Below, one piece after another: positions 11,246-22,683 of a DNA stretch of 64,000 bases. Position numbers and translations under genes: made by a program. This DNA comes from Pterois miles (taxonomy: Eukaryota; Chordata; Actinopteri; Perciformes; Scorpaenidae). Below the pieces are notes generated by a model. That model was given only the letters and a program-made list of their open reading frames with translations, did no database searches and was not told where the DNA came from. The first letter of the stretch is position 1, and each line of letters begins with the position of its first letter. The stretch spans positions 3,430,001 through 3,494,000 of the forward strand of contig CAMQGK010000147.1 in assembly GCA_947000775.1 (NCBI GenBank), given 5' to 3'.

Positions 11246-13385
11246 AATATTTTGAACAGAACGTATTGATCAGCGATGTTTTGTCTTCATGTTCCCCTCA
11301 GTGTTTCCAGTAGACAATTCAATTTATTTCCAGGGATTTTGTGCCTTACCAAGGATTCAGAGGCCCCTGGATCGTGCTCTTAAAGCATCCTGGGGGTAAT
11401 GGAGGACCAGACAGATTAACTGACAAAGTGATAAGGTTAAGAGGGTGAGGTTAATAAGCATTAATCCAGATGGTTTGGAAATCTGTTCTGAGGCAGAGCT
11501 GGATCTTGGCAGTTCGTCCATGAGTTACAGCAGCTCAGAGCAGGCTCAGGTTTCAGTTACAGTAAATGAGGTGGGACAGTGTGTGTTGGAGCGAGGATAG
11601 AGGCAGACATGATGTGTTAGAAACCTGTGTTTGTACGTTAGGCGTCCTCCGTCTCCTCACATCCCGATAGCATCAGGGCTCATCTCAGACCGACCCACAT
11701 CTCGTCAAGCGGCAGGCAAAATAATCAATATCTGTCTCGGTGTGTGGCGGCGTTGTGTGTCTGACCACGCCAGCATACCAATGTGTTTGGTATGTGTGAG
11801 TGTGGGTGATTTCCACTGAGACTCAGAGGCCAAATCTGCTTCCATCTACTCCCTCCATCTTTAAAGGAGAGGAATCTATATCTCTTTCTGCCTGTCTGCG
11901 ACCAGAACAAGGTCCTGACCTCCACCACTTCAACTCAGGAGAGAGAGAGAGAGACGTTGGGAAAATCTACAGTAAAAGAGTGTTTAACATGGACCATGAA
12001 GAAGCCAGTGTCCTAGATCCTCTGCTGGTCCACTTTCTAGAAAGTGGAACTAACACACAGACACTGCAGGTGCTGATGGAAAAGACAAAAAGGGACTTAA
12101 GAGGGAAAAAACAAGCCAGCATGTTGCATTGAAGGGAGGATAAGTGGATAGAGACAATGGATGGATGAACTTGAATTGAAAGGAAGAGTAGGTTCTCTGT
12201 AATACCAGAAAGTGGGACAGCTAAACCCAGATGGAGGTTCGTTCAAAATAAATAACAGCAGAAAAGTACGTTAGTTCAGCACCTTAGTTCCAGTGAAAGG
12301 TTATCGCCTATACACCGATCAGCCATAAAGTCAACACCATTAGGACCACTGACAGGTGAGTAATGTTGATTATCTCGTATATCTCGTCTCGTATTATCCA
12401 CATATTTAGGTTGAAGCGGGCTCGGTTTTAAAGCTGGAGTAAAGATGCTGAAAGGATGAGAGGACGGATCGTAGAAAGGAGTCGGTACCAACCAGGTCGG
12501 ACTAGCTTGTCATGCTAGCTTGTCAACTAACACTCCAAACTTCTGCAAAATTTACAATAACAAATATATACATATATAACATAAAGCAGCATATTTGTCC
12601 ACTCCCATGTTAAGGTACATTTTGAACAGATTAAAAATGTGTGTTTAACTAATTAAATGAAGTATTTTAACCGACTGACAGCTGTAGTTATTGTCTATAT
12701 AAATGAAGCCTATGTGACCTTTGAGAGAAAGATAACAGCGAACGTTTAAATAACCTGATAGAGATCATTTGTGATCATTTGCATCACTCAAATCAGGATG
12801 AGCCGACATTTAACACAAACCAAACACACAATAGCAAAACAACACAAAAGAAAAGATTTCACGCCGACCGTCAGAGAGGATGAGATAAGAGACAGAATGA
12901 GATGATGAGCGGAGGAGAGGAGAAAGACGGACAGCCGATAATTAGAGAGGAGGCGTTTAGCGACTAATGAGGCAGTGACAGCAGCAGAGCAGCCTCAGGC
13001 CTTATGACTGAACACACCAAGGTTCAAACCTGCAACCTTCAAAACCCACTGACCTGACCCCTGTTTACCACACACACCTGTCCCAGGTACTCAGTGTAGA
13101 CAGAGTGTCAAGAACAAGCACTTTGACTCTGATCCACATTCAAATCCACATTTCAAACAATGACAGAAAAGTCACAGACTTGATTGCAAATTACTGCTGC
13201 TTCTGTCTACAACCCATATTTATCTGTGCTTGCTTTATAGACTTTTCCATGTCACCTATCAGATCTCACTCACATGAAATGTATATATTTAAACTACATT
13301 TATCACACTGCAAAGTACATAAAGGAATAAGCACGCAGCGGTGCGCCAGCTGCAGTATATGAGCAAAACAGATACCGGAGTCAGA

Positions 13386-13655
13386 TACCGGTTCACCATC
13401 AGGAGAGTTACTGTAGCAGCCGCGGCGCTGCGTTCACTGTCTCCGGTTCACCGTCAGGAGAGTTACTGTAGCAGCCGCGGCGCTGCGTTCACTGTCTCCG
13501 GTTCACCGTCAGGAGAGTTACTGTAGCAGCCGCGGCGCTGCGTTCACTGTCTCCGGTTCACCGTCAGGAGAGTTACTGTAGCAGCCGCGGCGCTACGTTC
13601 ACTGTCTCCGGTTCACCGTCAGGAGAGTTACTGTAGCAGCCGCGGTGCTACGTTC
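13386..13655 (+). repeat. 55-bp minisatellite, five copies, CpG-rich
   Basis: Exact 55-bp spacing of aggagagtta at 13401, 13456, 13511, 13566 and 13621. Each unit contains gtagcagccgcggcgctgcg and gttcactgtctccggttcac. Only a few substitutions distinguish copies, so the array is young. Each unit holds several CpG dinucleotides and a SacII-type ccgcgg site. Confidence 0.95.
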
Positions 13656-14654
13656 ACTGTCACACTACGTTAGGAGCTGTAGCATCCACCATACAGAGTG
13701 TATGTGTGGCTAACTTAACTTCAGCTAGTTTCTGACAGACCGTGTGTGTGGTGGTGGTGAGTGTGTGTTTGTTGGTGGTGTTATAGCTGTGAACGTAGCT
13801 GTGTACAGTTTATTTGTCGGTGAATAAATGCTACGAGGCTACAAGCTACAACTCCTCAGCTCAGCTCTTAAGGTGGACCAGCTTTTCTCCTTAAAGTGAC
13901 GAGCCGCCCCTCTGAGTTCTGCTCGGGTTTTTAATGAATTATTAACATTTCTTTTGACCGTTTAACCAATAGCATTAATTGGCTAAAATGGTTTATGTTT
14001 AACTCTTATTGTTAATTATTTACATCTCTCACTTGGATCTGAACAAGCTGATCACGTCATGACATGTTTTGTAAATCAAATTCATTTGACGAGGGACTCC
14101 TGAGTGAATTTTCAGCGTGCACAATTTTGCATTTTGCTTCAGGATGTGCCAAATTGAAAAGTGCTGCTGATTTCAGCGATTGTCATTATCCAGTGTGAAT
14201 GAGTTTGATGAAACTGGGAGGACAGCGACACAGACAGCAGATGATTAAGAGGGAGGCGTTTAGTAGCTAATTGCACAGTGGCAGCAGAGCAGCAGCCCGA
14301 AGCAAAGCTGCAGGACTCTACACTGAAAACACTATGCTGTTTCCACCTGCTGATTACTGAGCCAACTTCCATACATACAGCTTATAACATCCATACGTAC
14401 AAGCTGGTGTTATGACACTAAACATTACATTCACAAAGACAGAACAAATACAACAGCATAAGAAAGGACGGTCGCATAAATACATTCATGTTGACTGAAC
14501 ATGAGGTAATAGAGGACAAGAGATGAAGGAAAGGAAAAAAGCAAAGACCAGATAGATTGCATTGAAATTTGGTGCAGACATTTATGTTCCCCTCAGTGTG
14601 AACTGCAATCATTTTGTTAATCACCTGATGTTTTATTTAGCGCCACCATGACGT

Positions 14655-14900
14655 CAAAAGTTCAGTTTGTCCAGTACTTTGGTTAAAAGTACTGGACAAA
14701 CTGAGCTTTTAAAATTACCTGCAAAACTCAGCCTCAGGTGTACTTTGTACTTAGTGCTAATTAGCAAACTAAGCAATTAGCAAAGGTAGAGATGGTGAAC
14801 CTGCTAAACATTAGCCTGTTAGCTTTGTCACTGTGCAGATGTTAGCAGGCTCCTGTTAGCATTTAGCTCAAAGCACCACTGAGTCAGGTTTCATTGTGTT
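14655..14900 (+). repeat. common fish repeat with a terminal hairpin
   Basis: Positions 14656-14680 and 14685-14710 are inverted copies (ttcagtttgtccagtact and its complement) around a 4-bp loop, with one mismatch. The following tgctaattagcaa and gttagcatttagctcaaagc phrases belong to a repeat widely dispersed in teleost genomes, from memory. Confidence 0.7.
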
Positions 14901-14924
14901 TTGGTAAAGGTCAGATCATCAACC

Positions 14925-15390
14925 TCTTATTCGGGGTTGGGTCGCGGGGGCAACAGCTCCAGTAAGGTACACCAAACTTCCCTTTCCTGGGCCACATTAA
15001 CCAATCCTGACCAGATGTCTGAACCACCTAAACTGGCTCCTTTCAACCCAAAGGAGCAGCATCCCTACTTCGAGTCCCTTATGAATGGCTGAGCTCCTCA
15101 CCCTATCTCTAAGGGAGGCACCAGCCATCCTCCTGAGAAAACCCATTTCGGCTGCTTGTACCCAGGATCTAATTCTTTGGGTCATGACCCAGCCCTCATG
15201 ACCACAGGTGAGAGCAGGAACAATGACTGACTGGTAAATCAAATCAAGAGCCTTCTGCTCTCTTTTTGTCACAACGGTGCAGTAAAGCGAATGTAATACC
15301 GCCCCGCTCCGATTCTCCGGCCAATCTCACGTTCCACTTGCAAACAAGACCCTGAGGTACTTGAACTTCTTCACTTGTTAATGGTTCCGG
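14925..15390 (-). pseudogene. LINE reverse-transcriptase fragment (Rex/RTE-like), broken
   Basis: The 91-residue frame 14997-15272 reads KREQKALDLIYQSVIVPAL, TCGHEGWVMTQRIRSWVQ, AAEMGFLRRMAGASLRDR and ERSQFRWFRHLV. That is the familiar C-terminal part of a fish non-LTR retrotransposon polyprotein. Just beyond it (about 14930-14997) comes REVWCTLLELLPPRPN, the usual extreme C-terminus, so the stretch normally lying between (RMPPG...RLAWERLG) has been deleted. Upstream, FKYLRV around 15350-15365 is also recognisable, but the intervening frame is disrupted. The reverse-transcriptase catalytic block is absent. Dead fragment. Confidence 0.8.
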
Positions 15391-15439
15391 GTAATAAAGG
15401 ATATTGTACATGGTTTCCATCTTTTATAAAGTATTTCAG

Positions 15440-15830
15440 TTTGTGAAATAGTCAAAATTTAACGTAGTGACTTGTGTACATAGACATGAATTTCACATTA
15501 CATTTGTGATGATCAGCACAAAAATAATTCATATGTAATCCACATAGTTGTGAAATGGGAAAGTATAAAGAGCAGCGAACGCCACATACAGAGGAGGCCG
15601 GGGTGGCTGGGTGGGTCAAAAAAGATAAAACTTTTGTCCAGGAGACTGCTGTTCTTGTTCGTGTAAAACCAGAAACCAAAGTTGATTTATTTGTCACATA
15701 ACTTCTGTACGTAAGTTATAGCACTTCTGGTGTTATTTTAACTCAAACTAGGATCTTTTCCTAAACCTAACTTGTTTTATTTTGAAAAGACTGGTGCGCC
15801 ACGTGTTGCTGGACATCTGTAGGAAAACAC
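15440..15830 (+). repeat. dispersed aaacctaactaagtag-family repeat
   Basis: Plus-orientation copy ending just before rims4 exon 5. Modules: acatagacatgaatttcaca, ggtggctgggtgggtcaaaa, ggagactgctgttcttgttc, ttgatttatttgtcacataa, gatcttttcctaaacctaac. Confidence 0.7.
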
Positions 15831-15873
15831 ACAAAACAGATGCCAGTCTGAGCATCATGAAGGTTTATCTCAC

Positions 15874-16013
15874 CTGCACCACTTTCCCCTGCGGGCTTTC
15901 AGAGAAGACCAGGACCTGGTTGTAGAGCGGATCCAGAGACTTCCTCACTGACTTGGTCTTCTTCTTGGCCACACAGATCCCGTTCTCCAGGAGGTAAACT
16001 TTGATGTAGGCCG
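15874..16013 (-). CDS. rims4: rims4 exon 5 (centre of C2B domain)
   Basis: Internal coding exon of 140 nt. The acceptor ends TTTCAG before 16013 and the donor GTGAGA follows 15874. It completes an Ala codon split with exon 4 and then encodes 46 residues: AYIKVYLLENGICVA, then KKKTKSVRKSLDPLYNQ, then VLVFSESPQGKVVQ. The YIKVYLLENG, lysine-rich and DPLYNQ blocks are the diagnostic core of the RIM C2B domain. The basic KKKTK...RK patch matches the region that binds PI(4,5)P2 in RIM C2B domains of other family members; that role here is inferred. It starts in phase 1 and ends in phase 0, agreeing with both neighbours. No frameshift or stop is present. Confidence 0.96.
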
Positions 16014-19000
16014 CTGAAACGACAGCAGACAGAAAACTCACTCACTCTATTGTCTGCAGGTCGCTGACAGTTTAGTCATATAGATGTTTTCTTCATAATT
16101 TTATAACATGTCAGAGGAAATGCTGATATTCCCAACAACGTCATCTTTCTCCTCTGTCATCATCTCTGCATTTCCTGCATTACGTTACCCGCTCGCTAGC
16201 TTGCTGAATTGTTAGTCTCTGTGGCTCCTAGACGCCAACAGTAACGTCCATGTTGTTCTCATGACTTAACCGCTTGAATGCCACGAATATCATGTGCATG
16301 ACGGAAAGTCATGGCCATGGTCCTGATTGCCAAATGCAATTTGGCTTAAGTTTGACAAGTAAATTTTGACAAGTTTTTATGCATTCATCTCTTGTTATAC
16401 AAACCTTTGTTTCATACATGTCTAATAATTACTAGGCCTGACCCTGATCATTGGTGATACCTTAATAAATGAAGGCTGATCCCCTCCATGTCCCTCCAGT
16501 CTTCCCCGTCCAACACAGTGGTCAGATATTACTGATCCAGACTTCTCTACATATCTGATTGAATCCCGTTAGACTAAGTGTAACCAACTGTTGGAGCTAT
16601 AGGCTGATAGTTGGAGACGACAGTCTGATGCTGTTAGAACGTTAATGTCTGACTGTGTTACTCAAGCTAACGTTAGCTAGCCATGCTAGTCTCTGTCACC
16701 AGCATCATTTATCCATTTAGCTCTCTGACAGTGAATATTCACGTATGGTATGAGCCTCAGATCTCAGTGTGAAAGCCTCAGTTAACCTGCTACACAACAC
16801 ATTTTCAGCATTTTCTCTCCTGTGACGGCGAGTTTCTTTCCCACAAAAGGAAGATGACGCCATGCTGGTCTGGTCTACAGTTTGGAACCATAAAACCATG
16901 CTGGTCTGGTCTATAGTTTGGAGCCATAAAACCATGCTGGTCTGGTCTATAGCTTGGAGCCATAAAACCATGCTAGGCTGGTCTATAGCTTGGAGCCATA
17001 AAACCATGCTGGTCTGGTCTATAATTTGGAACCATAAAACCATGCTGGGCTGGTCTATAGCTTGGAGCCATAAAACCATGCTGGTCTGGTCTATAGCTTG
17101 GAGCCATAAAACCATGCTGGTCTGGTCTAAAACTTGGAACCATAAAACCATGCTGGTCTGGTCTAAAACTTGGAACCATAAAACCATGCTGGTCTGGTCT
17201 ATAGTTTGGAACCATAAAACCATGCTGGTCTGGTCTATAGCTTGGAGCCATAAAACCATGCTGGTCTGGTCTGTAGCTTGGAGCCATAAAATCATGCTGG
17301 TCTGGTCTATAGCTTGGAACCATAAAACCATGCTGGTCTGGTCTATAGCTTGGAACCATAAAACCATGCTTGTCTGGTCTATAGCTTGGAGCCATAAAAC
17401 CATGCTGGTCTGGTCTATAGCTTGGAACCATAAAACCATGCTAGGCTGGTCTATAGCTTGGAGCCATAAAACCATGCTGGTCTGGTCTATAGCTTGGAAC
17501 CATAAAACCATGCTGGTCTGGTCTATAGCTTGGAGCCATAAAACCATGCTGGTCTGGTCTATAGCTTGGAGCCATAAAACCATGCTAGGCTGGTCTATAG
17601 CTTGGAGCCATAAAACCATGCTGGTCTGGTCTATAATTTGGAACCATAAAACCATGCTGGGCTGGTCTATAGCTTGGAGCCATAAAACCATGCTGGTCTG
17701 GTCTATAGCTTGGAGCCATAAAACCATGCTGGTCTGGTCTAAAACTTGGAACCATAAAACCATGCTGGTCTGGTCTAAAACTTGGAACCATAAAACCATG
17801 CTGGTCTGGTCTATAGTTTGGAACCATAAAACCATGCTGGTCTGGTCTATAGCTTGGAGCCATAAAACCATGCTGGTCTGGTCTGTAGCTTGGAGCCATA
17901 AAATCATGCTGGTCTGGTCTATAGCTTGGAACCATAAAACCATGCTGGTCTGGTCTATAGCTTGGAACCATAAAACCATGCTTGTCTGGTCTATAGCTTG
18001 GAGCCATAAAACCATGCTGGTCTGGTCTATAGCTTGGAACCATAAAACCATGCTGGTCTGGTCTATAGCTTGGAGCCATAAAACCATGCTGGTCTGGTCT
18101 AAAACTTGGAACCATAATACCATGCTGGTCTGGTCTATAGCTTGGAGCCATAAAACCATGCTGGTCTGGTCTATAGCTTGGAACCATAAAACCATGCTGG
18201 TCTGGTCTATAGTTTGGAACCATAAAACCATGCTGGTCTGGTCTATCACTTGGAGACATGAAACCCCTCTATTACATGGCAGAGGAACAAATTAGAGCAA
18301 AAATCAATTGTTGGTGCAACCAACGACGCAGCAACTCTTCAGCATGGATTTGGTTGTTACTGCGTTTTACAACATTTAGGATGTAATGATTTAAATAAGA
18401 AATGTGAGTGTTTGTACTGGGGAGTTGGTTCATCTCAAAATAAATTATCCTCTGAGTTATTTACAGACATGTCTTTCTCAATGTAAGTCGATGAGAACAA
18501 AGTCTTTCTGGACCCAATGACACCATGAGATGAACACGGACGTTGTAGAACCACCGTTTATATATACTGTACCTCGTAACCTTCATCAGGTCACGAGGGA
18601 AAAAGTTATTAGAAGGGCTTGAAGGGAAAACAGCATTTTGACAGTAAAACAGATGTCTTATTTCATACTTCGACCACACCATATAATCACCGCTGGGCAG
18701 CTAGAGAACAATAAATGTGTTTTTTTACCATACGGACACTAAAATGCAGCATTTGAAGTCTGAGCAACATGCTGCGTGTTTCACAACAGCATTAGCAGAA
18801 GCAGAGGTAGCTCTTACTTATTTAGCGCTTCACCTCCCTCGGTATTAACTCCCTGGACACTGAAAACACCATTCCCTCCTTCTCACTCATGAATCTTTCA
18901 TATCATCAGCTGTGTTTTTGGAGGATGTATCCCACCATTAGGTTTAAAGTGTCTGCTGCAGGCTGTTCTGTTTGTTTGTGGCTGATTTGCTGTCTTGTGG

Positions 19001-19182
19001 TGCATTCATGTTCTGTGGGAACCTCAATGTTGGGTGTGGCAATCATATGATGAACAGGATACCAGATTCAGATTCTGTTTGATGACTCTGCACATCTGGT
19101 GTTTGTGAGGTAAAGTGACATCCTGCAGAAAACACAGCTTTGATTCTGTTCATCAGACAGTCAGCAGACCAGAGAGGCGTAC
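16014..19182 (-). other. rims4: rims4 intron 4
   Basis: 3169-bp phase 1 intron with donor GTACGC and acceptor TTTCAG. Nearly half is the 36-bp minisatellite array. 16080-16855 and 18300-19140 contain no gene or repeat that I recognise. Confidence 0.9.
16855..18262 (+). repeat. 36-bp minisatellite array A, about 39 copies
   Basis: Unit on the plus strand: ccataaaaccatgctggtct followed by ggtctatagcttggag. The 36-bp period is a multiple of three and the unit has no stop in several frames, so long artificial frames of 510 (minus) and 477 (plus) residues appear, made of 12-residue repeats. Variants (taggctgg, tgggctgg, ataatttgg, aaaacttgg, tgtagcttgg) repeat in the same order 612 bp (17 units) apart: 16971-17440 matches 17583-18052. 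That shows a segmental duplication inside the array. It is related, in inverse orientation, to array B at 25043-26092. Confidence 0.97.
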
Positions 19183-19284
19183 CTGGAGGTCCCTTTGAAC
19201 CGGGTTTCATTGTGAGTCCTCTGGCCTGGATGACCTCCACCTCCAGACCCCCATTCCTCTCCATCAGACCGATCTCTACATCAC
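19183..19284 (-). CDS. rims4: rims4 exon 4 (start of C2B domain)
   Basis: Internal coding exon of 102 nt. The acceptor is CGTCCAG before 19284 and the donor is GTACGC after 19183. It completes the Gly of an MGDVEIG motif split with exon 3, then reads DVEIGLMERNGGLEVEVIQ and ARGLTMKPGSKGPP. These are the first strands of the C2B sandwich. The wording DVEIGL..ERNG.LEV is typical of RIMS4 rather than RIMS1/2 (which have DIQIGM..KKGQLEV), from memory. It ends in phase 1, and the split codon with exon 5 gives Ala (PP-A-AYIKV). The 20-bp minisatellite begins about 140 bp upstream of its 3' splice site, so it lies inside a repeat-rich interval but is itself intact. Confidence 0.95.
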
Positions 19285-19422
19285 CTGGACGGGTGAAAAC
19301 ACAGGTGCACTTTCACGATGAGGATGGAGGAGGTGAATCTGTGCATCACTCCATGTTGTTTTGGCTTTTATATTCGGATTAAGTTCAGTGAGGTGTCAGT
19401 TGCCAACATCAAGTAACACAAA

Positions 19423-19690
19423 TATGTATAACAGACCGTCGCTACGTATAACAGACCGTCGCTACGTATAACAGACCATCGCTACGTATAACAGACCGTC
19501 GCTACGTATAACAGACCGTCGCTACGTATAACAGACCGTCGCTACGTATAACAGACCGTCGCTACGTATAACAGACCGTTTCGCTATGCAAAACAGACCG
19601 TTGCTATGTAAAACAGACCGTTGCTATGTATAACAGACCATTACTATGTAAAACAGACTGTTACTACATATAACGGGCCGTTGCTATGGG
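19423..19690 (+). repeat. 20-bp minisatellite, about 13 copies
   Basis: Unit acgtataacagaccgtcgct. The first seven or so copies (to about 19575) are almost identical, and the remainder drift (tatgtaaaacagaccgttgc and worse). It begins about 140 bp from rims4 exon 4, on the intron 3 side. Confidence 0.95.
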
Positions 19691-20717
19691 CACAGTTCAG
19701 ACTCTAGAGGACTGTTGTCCTGTGTCAGATTATTGATTTCTTCAGTACGTACCTGTGTAATAAGCGGGATAACATAGAGCTAGCTGGTCATTGTTATGAA
19801 GTAAACCCCATCAGGGCGATGGCAAGGATACATTATCCCTTTCGCAACACATTATTTGTGGGTTGGTGGTCAGCTCAAATCACAAGAGAGTAAAGGACAA
19901 CATGTAAAACCAAATCCTTGACGGGTGATGACGGTTCTGATTCCCAGCAGCGGGACATGAAGCTCTGTGGTGGGAGTCTCAGAATGAAACTGAAACACAA
20001 ACAGAGCAGAGCTCTGGATGGATATTTTAGGGGTGCTGACAGTTTTTAGACTCTTTTAACTGATTTATTTTTTGTTTTATTTCATCTTTACTGTTTGTTT
20101 CAGCCTCAGTACTCTCATCAGCCTTGTTAAAGGTAACGAAAGTGGACGTCTAACACTCACTGGGAGTCACGCTGGATAAGTTTTCAGCTGAATATCCCCA
20201 AAATGACAAATCCATTCTTTTGAAAGTGACTGAACTTAGATGACGACCAAGTTATATTCTGGGTCCTCTGATATTATATAACGCTGGACTGGACAGCAGG
20301 TTTGGAGTGGAGTCGGTCCAGTCGGTGTCACTGTTGTCGGGCCAAGGACACTGTCTGGCAGCCAGCGAGGAAACTGACCCACTTACACTCGATCACTGCA
20401 GTGGCAGCCTGGTCTCCTATAAATGACATTCCCATTCAACAAAACCACGTTTAGAGGGAAACATATTTTCTCCCAGATTACGGTTGGTTTGGACGTACGT
20501 CTCAAATCAAAGTCTGTAAAGGGACGAGGTCGGGGTGGATGGGTTAACTAAACACAGGAAACTGCGATTTGTGAACTGTGTGAAACCAAAAGTCAACACA
20601 GCAGATTCAGAGTGAAGTCACAGATCTTATGAAACTAGAAAACCATGTCAGGAAGGAGGGCAAATAACACTCTAAATTTGCGCTAAATATTAGCAAAGAA
20701 AATCTGTCCTGTTCATG

Positions 20718-20821
20718 TTCAAAGGGATCCCTTGACCTCTGACCTCCAGATGTGTGGATGTAAATGGGTTTTCTGGGTCCCCACCAGTCTCCCCTTTTAC
20801 AGACATGCCCACTTTATGATA
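20718..20821 (-). mobile_element. fragment of the agggctgtcaa hAT-like family
   Basis: Reverse complement of the internal block found at 1250-1335 and 2811-2895: cttgacctctgacctccaga and agtctccccttttacagaca. Both ends are missing. Confidence 0.65.
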
Positions 20822-21033
20822 ATAACAGTCAGTATAAATGTGTTATTGTCTCCTATTCTAAATGGTGTATCTGAGTATTTCTCCATACTGGGTCCCTAAA
20901 CAGTCCTGAATCCCATAAACTGGGTCTCAGTGTAAAGCATTGGATATGGTCCACTTCATGTGTGATGATGTTCGTCCCCATAGGAGCCATTTAATTGATC
21001 ACTGTATAAAATGACCTGTGGTGACCTCTAGGA

Positions 21034-21271
21034 TACTACTACTACTACTACTACTACTACTACCTCAAGGATAATCACAGCCTCACGAGACTTTACAGCC
21101 ACAAACTAAGATAAGATAAGATAAGATGAACCTTTATTAATCCCTGGAGGGAAATTCGTCCTAGAGGTAGTAGCTAGAGACCTACTACTACTACTACTAC
21201 TACTACTACAACTACTACTACCTCTAGGATAATCACAGCCTCATGATACTTTACAGCCACAAACTAGAGAC

Positions 21272-21314
<43 letters not shown>

Positions 21315-21345
21315 AGAGGATTCGGGGTCTTTCCTAGCTACACTG

Positions 21346-21382
<37 letters not shown>

Positions 21383-21475
21383 AAGAGGATGGGGTCTTTC
21401 CTAGCGACACTGACTATACTACCACTACTACTACTACTACTACTACAGAGGATGGGGTCTTTCCTAGCTACACTG

Positions 21476-21510
<35 letters not shown>

Positions 21511-21539
21511 AGAGGATGGGGTCTTTCCTAGCTACACTG

Positions 21540-21577
<38 letters not shown>

Positions 21578-21781
21578 AGAGGATGGGGTCTTTCCTAGCT
21601 ACACTGACTATAATACTACTACTACTACTACTACTACAGAGGATGGGGTCTTTCCTAGCTACACTGACTATACTACTACTACTACTACTACTACTACAGA
21701 GGATGGGGTCTTTCCTAGCTACACTGACTACTACTACTACTACTACTACTACAGAGGATGGGGTCTCTCCTAGCTACACTG

Positions 21782-21825
<44 letters not shown>

Positions 21826-21929
21826 AGAGGATGGGGTCTCTCCTAGCTACACTGACTACTACTACTACTACTACTACTTCTACTACTACAGAGGATGGGG
21901 TCTTTCCTAGCTACACTGACTACTACTAT

Positions 21930-21962
<33 letters not shown>

Positions 21963-22049
21963 AGAGGATGGGGTCTCTCCTAGCTACACTGACTACTACT
22001 ACTACTTCTACTACTACTACAGAGGATGGGGTCTTTCCTAGCTACACTG

Positions 22050-22090
<41 letters not shown>

Positions 22091-22130
22091 AGAGGATGGG
22101 GTCTTTCCTAGCTACACTGACTACTACTAT

Positions 22131-22163
<33 letters not shown>

Positions 22164-22250
22164 AGAGGATGGGGTCTTTCCTAGCTACACTGACTACTAC
22201 TACTACTTCTACTACTACTACAGAGGATGGGGTCTTTCCTAGCTACACTG

Positions 22251-22282
<32 letters not shown>

Positions 22283-22311
22283 AGAGGATGGGGTCTCTCC
22301 TAGCTACACTG

Positions 22312-22343
<32 letters not shown>

Positions 22344-22431
22344 AGAGGATGGGGTCTTTCCTAGCTACACTGACTACTACTACTACTTCTACTACTCCCC
22401 ACAGAGGATGGGGTCTTTCCTAGCTACACTG

Positions 22432-22463
<32 letters not shown>

Positions 22464-22495
22464 AACAGAGGATGGGGTCTTTCCTAGCTACACTG

Positions 22496-22536
<41 letters not shown>

Positions 22537-22565
22537 AGAGGATGAGGTCTTTCCTAGCTACTCTG

Positions 22566-22606
<41 letters not shown>

Positions 22607-22635
22607 AGAGGATGAGGTCTTTCCTAGCTACTCTG

Positions 22636-22675
<40 letters not shown>

Positions 22676-22683
22676 GCTACTCT
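21034..22683 (+). repeat. compound CTA-triplet / 31-bp module array
   Basis: About 21 copies of a module of about 31 bp (agaggatggggtctttccta then gctacactgac). They are separated by (CTA)n tracts of varying length, mostly 6 to 14 triplets, with occasional ttc, att or caa interruptions. Two simple CTA tracts precede it at 21034 and 21181. A tag of (agata)n with cctttattaatccctggagg at 21108-21165 is embedded near the start. Short plus-strand frames made of poly-Tyr, poly-Thr or poly-Leu are by-products. Confidence 0.97.

Larger units (their letters stand above)
10018..15873 (-). other. rims4: rims4 intron 5
   Basis: 5856-bp phase 0 intron, donor GTGAGA and acceptor CCGTAG. It contains a GATAA microsatellite, a dispersed repeat copy, a 55-bp minisatellite, a hairpin and a LINE fragment, listed separately. 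Around 12303-12375 the phrase tacaccgatcagccataa is a fragment of a common fish transposon that I cannot class. The rest (11250-12300 and 12500-13380) shows nothing gene-like. Confidence 0.9.

Noticed and set aside
16717..18295. Open frames of 510 (minus) and 477 (plus) residues, and two more on the minus strand
   Set aside because: They are products of the 36-bp period of array A, which is a multiple of three and lacks stops. Several overlapping frames on both strands are open at once, which is not expected of a gene.
21034..22683. CRISPR-like look of constant modules separated by variable tracts
   Set aside because: The variable parts are all (CTA)n of differing length, not unique spacers, and the genome is vertebrate.
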